Of a DNA stretch of 64,000 nt, positions 60,255 through 64,000 are shown in pieces; the first letter of the stretch is position 1; each line of letters opens with the position of its first letter. Made by a program: the position numbers and the translations under genes. Below the pieces are notes generated by a model. That model had not been told where the DNA came from and did no database searches. It saw nothing but the letters and a program-made list of their open reading frames with translations. Origin of the DNA: Acetobacteraceae bacterium (lineage in GTDB: Bacteria > Pseudomonadota > Alphaproteobacteria > Acetobacterales > Acetobacteraceae); assembly GCA_027482245.1 (NCBI GenBank), contig JAIXWG010000029.1, positions 58,360 through 122,359 on the forward strand. Direction: 5' to 3'.

Positions 60255-61216
60255 GGCGCCGCCTCGCTTGGCCAGCCGGTCTCGCGCTGGTGACGATCCT
60301 GGGCGGCCTCGGCTGGGCTTATGCGCAGGCGGGGCTCTATGGCGTCACCATCGTGCTGCGGCGGGGCGGCACCTACTGGGTGGATGTCACGCGGGATGAC
60401 GCACGCCTCTCGCCCTCGATGCGGCTCGCGCTGCGCGATCCTGTGCCCGCGGTGCGCGCCGCGCCCCCCGCCTGGCGCCGCCTGGCTGAGGGCTTCGAGG
60501 TGGCGGAGATGCCGGTCCTGGCCGGGGAGGCGGAGGTCGATCGCCTGCTGCTGACGCGCATCGATCCGCGCCATTTCCGCCTCATCGCGCGCAGCATGCC
60601 GGCCGGCAATCGCGAGGTGCAGGACTGGATGCGGGCGCTGGGCGCGCTGCTGGTCGTCAATGGCAGCTTCTATGATCGCTACGGCCGGCCCGACACGCCG
60701 ATGGTCGAGGACGGCCGCCGTCTCGGCCCCGATGACTATCAGGCGACGCATGGCGCGCTGGTGGATGACGCGGCCGGCACGCGCCTCGTCGATCTCCGCG
60801 GCAAGGATTGGCGGACGGCGCTGGCGGGCGGGCGCGATGGCGTCGTCTCCTGGCCCCTGCTGCTGGCGCCCGATGGCAGCAGCCGCGCGGCGGGGGATGC
60901 GCGATGGCTCGCCAATCGCAGCTTCCTGGCCGAGGACCGCGCTGGCCGCATCCTCATCGGCACCACGTCCGATGCATTCTTCTCCTTGCGGCGCCTCGCG
61001 GAGTTCCTGCGCGATGCGCCGCTTGACCTCGTCGTCGCGCTGAACCTCGATGGCGGGCCGGTGGCCTGCCAGGCGGTCAGCCTGGCCGGCTATCGGCGCG
61101 ATTTCTGTGATCTGTGGGAGACGCAGACGACGGAGGACCGCATCCGCCTGCTGCGCTGGCCGCTCTGGTGGCGGCGCTTCGGCCTGCCCGTGGTGCTGGC
61201 CGTCGTGCCGCGCTGA
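60251..61216 (+). CDS. Phosphodiester glycosidase-like (NAGPA/DUF2233) protein
   Basis: A 321-residue protein with an N-terminal anchor or signal (LAWPAGLALVTILGGLGWAYAQA) and a NAGPA-like domain. ALLVVNGSFYDRYGRPDTPM and LDLVVALNLDGGPVACQAVS are the two conserved blocks, with the GTRL...G region between them. Relatives cleave GlcNAc-1-phosphodiester bonds or act on cell-wall sugar phosphates. It starts at GTG 60251 in a GTGA overlap with the MFS gene, although envelope glycosidase activity has no evident link to that transporter. Confidence 0.8.
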   Translation: MRRRLAWPAGLALVTILGGLGWAYAQAGLYGVTIVLRRGGTYWVDVTRDDARLSPSMRLALRDPVPAVRAAPPAWRRLAEGFEVAEMPVLAGEAEVDRLLLTRIDPRHFRLIARSMPAGNREVQDWMRALGALLVVNGSFYDRYGRPDTPMVEDGRRLGPDDYQATHGALVDDAAGTRLVDLRGKDWRTALAGGRDGVVSWPLLLAPDGSSRAAGDARWLANRSFLAEDRAGRILIGTTSDAFFSLRRLAEFLRDAPLDLVVALNLDGGPVACQAVSLAGYRRDFCDLWETQTTEDRIRLLRWPLWWRRFGLPVVLAVVPR

Positions 61217-61222
61217 ACGCGC

Positions 61223-61639
61223 CTACGCCACCCGCTTCCGCAGCGCGTCCAGGCTCCACGGGCCGGGGCCCGCGACGGTGAGGTAGAGGAAGACGAAGCA
61301 GTAGAGGATCGCCGCGTCGCCGCCGTTCAGCACGGGGTAGAAGTTCCGCGGCGCATGGCCGATGAAATAGGCCACCGCCATCTCCCCGGCGGCGACGAAG
61401 GAAGCGGGCCGCGTCAGCAATCCCAGCGTGATCAGCGCGCCCAGGCCAAGCTCCAGCACCCCCGCCACCCAGGCCAGCGTCATCGCATCCGGCAGCGCCG
61501 CGCCGCCGGCCATCGGCGGAAAGCCCAGGATCTTCTGCGTCCCATGCGCCAGGAACAGCAGCCCCGCCATGATGCGCAGCACGGAGAGCATGCGCGGCGC
61601 CCAGGTCGCGACGGTGGGGTGGTTGGCGAGATCAGGCAT
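61223..61639 (-). CDS. DoxX-family membrane protein
   Basis: A 138-residue four-helix DoxX protein. PRMLSVLRIMAGLLFLAHGTQKILGFPPM and VAGVLELGLGALITLGLLTRPASFVAAGEMAVAYF (given in part) are clear family matches, as is the HAPRNFYPVLNGGDAAILYCFVFLYL region. DoxX proteins are poorly understood membrane components, some linked to redox stress or quinone reduction. It converges with the glycosidase gene, 6 nt apart. Confidence 0.9.
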   Translation of the reverse strand: MPDLANHPTVATWAPRMLSVLRIMAGLLFLAHGTQKILGFPPMAGGAALPDAMTLAWVAGVLELGLGALITLGLLTRPASFVAAGEMAVAYFIGHAPRNFYPVLNGGDAAILYCFVFLYLTVAGPGPWSLDALRKRVA

Positions 61640-61720
61640 GCAGGGATGTTTCCAGGCCGGCGGGCGGAATGCCCCGGCGCCGACGCTGCAACGCGGCAGG
61701 ACGCCAGCGGCTGCGCTTCC

Positions 61721-62129
61721 CTACGGCCCCGTGACGAGGGTGCGGCTGAACCGAAGCTCCCCCGCCGCATCCAGCCCTGCTCCGCCCATCCCTGGCGCCG
61801 GTAGAATTCGGCGGCGCGGGTGCCTGGTTCGGTATCGAGCGTCGCGGTCCGGTGCCCGGCCTCTCTCAGCCTGTCGCAGGCGCGGCCCAGCAGCGCGCTT
61901 CCGATGCCGCGGCCTTCGAAGCCCGGCTCGACGAACAGCGCCCAGATCGAGCCATGCCGTGGATCGCCGGCCGAGAAGCCGCGGATCGCGTCATCATCCG
62001 CCCACACCCAGACCGGCGCGTGTTCCACGAACCAGGCGAGACCCGCGCGGGGTTGAAGCGGTTCTCCCGCACGCTCGGCCGGATGCGCATCAGCGCGGGA
62101 ATGTCGTCCAGCGTCGCCCGGCGGATCAC
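61721..62129 (-). pseudogene. GNAT acetyltransferase with two frameshifts
   Basis: The pieces of one GNAT domain lie in three frames. VIRRATLDDIPALMRIRPSV opens at GTG 62129, in a GTGA overlap with the nitrile hydratase alpha stop. After NPARV (about 62045) the frame changes to LAWFVEHAPVWVWADDDAIR, with the acetyl-CoA loop FEGRGIGSALLGRACDRLRE. Near 61757 a second shift restores DAAGELRFSRTLVTGP and a TAG stop at 61721. A few codons also seem lost at the first break. The gene looks inactive unless the sequence is wrong. It was probably the last gene of the nitrile hydratase-like operon. Confidence 0.75.
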
Positions 62130-62710
62130 CCAGCGCGCGGCAGCGCGACCCCCACCAGCGCATCCCGCGTGACGATGGAGGCGAGGCGCGTCGCGTCCCA
62201 GCCCTCCGTCCCCGCGGGCCGCTGCGGCAGCACCATCCAGCGGTAGTCGGCCGTGCTGTCCACGACCTTCACCGCCACGCCATCGGCCAGCGTCGTGCCC
62301 CATTCCGCCAGCACGGCGCGGGGTTCCCGCACCGCCCGCGCGCGATAGGCCGCCGATTTGTACCAGTGCGGCGGATAGCCCAGCACGGCACGCGGGTAGC
62401 AGGAGCAGAGGGTGCAGACGACGAGGTGATGGACCTGGTCCGTATCCTCCAGCACGCCGAGCGGCGGCGCGCCGGCCATGGAGACGCCCATCGCCTCCGC
62501 GGCCTTCCCGCCATCGCGCAGCAGCAGCGCGCGATACTCAGGATCGGTCCAGGCGCGCGCCACCATCCGCGCGCCGATCTCGGGGCTGGCGCGGTCCGTG
62601 CTCGCGATCTGCGTCGTGATCTGCTCCTCGGTCAGCACGCCCTTGGCGACCAGGGCGGCAACGAAGCGGTCGAGCAGCGCGACGCTCTCGGCCGTGGGGG
62701 CGTGCGCCAT
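62126..62710 (-). CDS. Nitrile hydratase alpha / thiocyanate hydrolase gamma-like subunit
   Basis: The metal-binding subunit, 194 residues. The site is VVCTLCSCYPRAVLGYPPHWYKS, with ligands Cys99, Cys102 and Cys104 in CTLCSC. Thr at the second position marks the cobalt type (iron types have CSLCSC). The two outer cysteines are normally oxidised to sulfinic and sulfenic acids. The N-terminal SVALLDRFVAALVAKGVLTE and C-terminal GTTLADGVAVKVVDSTADYR fit the family. ATG 62710 overlaps the upstream stop (TGATG) and has GGAGGG upstream. It hydrates a nitrile, or hydrolyses thiocyanate as in the scn enzyme; which one is not decided by sequence. Confidence 0.88.
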   Translation of the reverse strand: MAHAPTAESVALLDRFVAALVAKGVLTEEQITTQIASTDRASPEIGARMVARAWTDPEYRALLLRDGGKAAEAMGVSMAGAPPLGVLEDTDQVHHLVVCTLCSCYPRAVLGYPPHWYKSAAYRARAVREPRAVLAEWGTTLADGVAVKVVDSTADYRWMVLPQRPAGTEGWDATRLASIVTRDALVGVALPRAG

Positions 62711-63000
62711 CAGCCCGTGCCCTCCAGCCAATGCTCGTAGAGCTCCACCAGCACCGTGTCCCCGGCCGCGCCCTCGTTCCAGAGGGAGGGCTGGTCGAAG
62801 CGCACATGATACAGCGGGATGCGTGCCGCGGGCCGGGCGAAGGCCAGGTCCTCGGGGTTCGGATAGGCGCCGAGCGGGCGCTCCACCACGCCTTCCCGCC
62901 CGCGCAGGTAATGCGGCGTGCGGATGTGGCAGGGGCCGCGCAGTTCGGGAAAATCCAGCTTCACGCGCACGCGCTGTCCCGCTGTGAATGACCCGATCAT
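62710..63000 (-). CDS. Nitrile hydratase beta, C-terminal half as a separate subunit
   Basis: A 96-residue SH3-like beta-barrel protein equal to the second half of nitrile hydratase beta. VRVKLDFPELRGPCHIRTPH followed by YLRGREGVVERPLGAYPNPE, then IPLYHVRFDQPSLWNEGAAG and a VLVELYEHWLEG C-terminus. It corresponds in size class and order to ScnA of thiocyanate hydrolase. It starts at ATG 63000 in an ATGA overlap with the preceding gene, and its stop overlaps the alpha-subunit start, so the three chains are made from one message in step. Confidence 0.85.
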   Translation of the reverse strand: MIGSFTAGQRVRVKLDFPELRGPCHIRTPHYLRGREGVVERPLGAYPNPEDLAFARPAARIPLYHVRFDQPSLWNEGAAGDTVLVELYEHWLEGTG

Positions 63001-63317
63001 CGCAGGCTCTCCGCGGGCACGACGCCCTTCTCCACCATCAATGCCGAGATCGCGCGCAGCCAGCGCTCGTAATAGCCGAGCGCGTGGTATTCCGGCTCCG
63101 GGATCGCCTCGATGCAGCGGCGCATCTCGTCCACCGTCATCAGCCCGCTGCGGCCGAGGATCTGGCGCAGCGCATCGACGCGCTTGCCGAATTCATCGGG
63201 CGGCGCCTCGTCATCCGGCTCGACGGCCGTGCAGCGGAAGCGCGGCGCGCCGCCGAGGTCGTGGGTCGCTGGGGGCGGCGCAACGGGCAAGGCGGGGGGC
63301 GGGGTTTCGTCCGTCAT
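62997..63317 (-). CDS. Nitrile hydratase beta, N-terminal half as a separate subunit
   Basis: A 106-residue helical protein equal to the first half of nitrile hydratase beta. HDLGGAPRFRCTAVEPDDEA matches the family start, and LMTVDEMRRCIEAIPEPEYH with ALGYYERWLRAISALMVEKG forms the helical arm that embraces the alpha subunit. It corresponds to ScnB of thiocyanate hydrolase. ATG 63317 is chosen; an ATG 9 nt upstream is possible. No clear Shine-Dalgarno is present. It is the first gene of the split-subunit operon. Confidence 0.82.
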   Translation of the reverse strand: MTDETPPPALPVAPPPATHDLGGAPRFRCTAVEPDDEAPPDEFGKRVDALRQILGRSGLMTVDEMRRCIEAIPEPEYHALGYYERWLRAISALMVEKGVVPAESLR

Positions 63318-63366
63318 GGCCGGCATCGTAAGCCGGATTCGCCGCGGCCTGCCACCGTCGCCGCCG

Positions 63367-64000
63367 TCACTTCACCTCTTCATCCGCGCCGACGCCCCAG
63401 ATCTCGGCGCGCTTCAGGAAGCCGCGGTGGCCGGCCACCTGAACCTCGCACCAGCTGTTGTTGGCCTCGCATTCGCGGATGCGGCCGATGACCCCGGGGC
63501 GCAGCCGCGCCACCGCCACGCCGCCATCGTCCGGCCGGCGGCGCAGCGTCACCTCCGGCGCATTGGCGGGGGCGCGGATCAGCACGGTGCGGCGGCCCGC
63601 GAGTGTCGAGGAATGCACCCAGCCCTCCGCCCCGTCCGCGTCGCGGATGCGGCGCCAGAGCTGGAATTCGCCGACGATCTGCACGGGCAGGTCGCGCCGC
63701 TGGTAGGTCCATTCGATCGGATAGCTGGTGGAGGGGCCGACCCGCATGTTGACCTCATCCGATCGCAGCGCGGCGAAGCGCGGCAGGGCGAGGCCGGTGA
63801 CCGACCCGGTGGAGGGAACGGGCGGCGGAGGCGGCTGGGCGGGTTCGGGCGTGCGGTTGGCCGCGGCGGCGGCCCCGGCGGCGGCGGCCCCGGCAGCGGC
63901 CCCCGCGGCGGCAGCGGCGGCGGGCGGGCGGCGGTTCGGCTGCTGCGGATTGCGGCCGACGGTCGGCGGCTGGCCCGGCCGCTGCGCCTGGCTGCCGGCC
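63367..64000 (-). CDS. SH3-domain protein, 5' end beyond the window
   Basis: The open frame enters from the right edge and ends at 63367. The visible 210 residues begin with a Gln/Pro/Arg stretch and an Ala/Gly-rich low-complexity region, then a Pro-rich linker. A bacterial SH3 domain with EVNMRVGPSTSYPIEWTYQR follows, then GEFQLWRRIRDADGAEGWVH and a second SH3-like unit (VTLRRRPDDGGVAVARLRPG to VQVAGHRGFLKRAEIWGV). Such SH3b-like proteins are exported and touch the cell wall; the signal peptide would lie outside the window. It precedes the nitrile hydratase-like operon on the same strand by about 50 nt. Confidence 0.8.
   Translation of the reverse strand, partial: AGSQAQRPGQPPTVGRNPQQPNRRPPAAAAAAGAAAGAAAAGAAAAANRTPEPAQPPPPPVPSTGSVTGLALPRFAALRSDEVNMRVGPSTSYPIEWTYQRRDLPVQIVGEFQLWRRIRDADGAEGWVHSSTLAGRRTVLIRAPANAPEVTLRRRPDDGGVAVARLRPGVIGRIRECEANNSWCEVQVAGHRGFLKRAEIWGVGADEEVK

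Noticed and set aside
61480..62163. Intact 227-codon acetyltransferase frame on the minus strand
   Set aside because: Only its middle third is GNAT-like; the start and the C-terminal part belong to other frames, and the tail runs into the DoxX gene.

Overview
The window is very GC-rich DNA with dense, short-spaced genes and many ATGA, GTGA and TGATG stop/start overlaps. The gene content suggests an alphaproteobacterium, most likely Rhodospirillales/Acetobacteraceae (Roseomonas-like). Pointers are a complete system I cytochrome c maturation operon, TctABC and TRAP solute-binding proteins, OpgH- and YjbH-type envelope genes and a RES/Xre module. The taxonomic placement is inferred from style and content, not from an alignment. 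No phage, transposase, rRNA or CRISPR was seen, so this is chromosomal DNA with a mix of housekeeping and envelope genes.

Layout. 0.35-8.7 kb: tRNA-Ala(GGC), the CoA-transferase pair scoAB, uppP, a secreted histidine phosphatase, an orphan TRAP binding protein, ahcY with an operator-like palindrome, and a secreted SGNH-like protein. 8.7-13.6 kb: a polar amino-acid ABC transporter diverging from an isopenicillin-N-synthase-like oxygenase and a GntR/HutC regulator. 13.6-19.3 kb: nitroreductase, acs, a RES/Xre toxin-antitoxin pair and a YciI-EVE-Rieske operon. 19.4-26.4 kb: ccmCDEFGHI, then a one-chain dihydroxyacetone kinase. 26.3-39.6 kb: a polysaccharide locus made of two GT4 glycosyltransferases, a DegT aminotransferase, an initiating sugar transferase, an O-antigen-ligase-like protein, a Wzz-like protein and a heparinase-like lyase. 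These diverge from a large SLBB/Wza-like export protein and a YjbH-like protein. 39.7-44.7 kb: a broken gene, an OpgH-like glucosyltransferase, two membrane proteins, a TetR regulator and a CcdAB-type pair whose antitoxin carries an HTH domain. 44.7-52.4 kb: tctCBA, an APC permease and three exported or membrane proteins of unknown role, one with four tandem domains and one with EF-hands. 52.3-57.0 kb: one 1556-residue haemagglutinin-type exoprotein. 57.1-61.2 kb: a dehydrogenase, nitroreductase, MFS and phosphodiester-glycosidase series. 61.2-64.0 kb: DoxX, a frameshifted acetyltransferase, a three-gene nitrile hydratase/thiocyanate hydrolase-like cluster with the beta chain split in two, and an SH3-domain protein cut by the window edge.

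What stands out. (1) A family of paired GC-rich palindromes recurs at gene ends; two copies share a 41-nt identical block and show compensatory stem changes. Five perfect palindromes are stacked across the 5' end of the yjbH-like gene. (2) An antitoxin combines an HTH DNA-binding half with a CcdA half next to CcdB, with an inverted repeat just upstream. (3) A RES/Xre pair has a 15-bp direct repeat in its promoter region. (4) A scnB-A-C-like split-beta nitrile hydratase cluster carries a cobalt-type CTLCSC motif. All functions are assigned by reading motifs; no database search was run.
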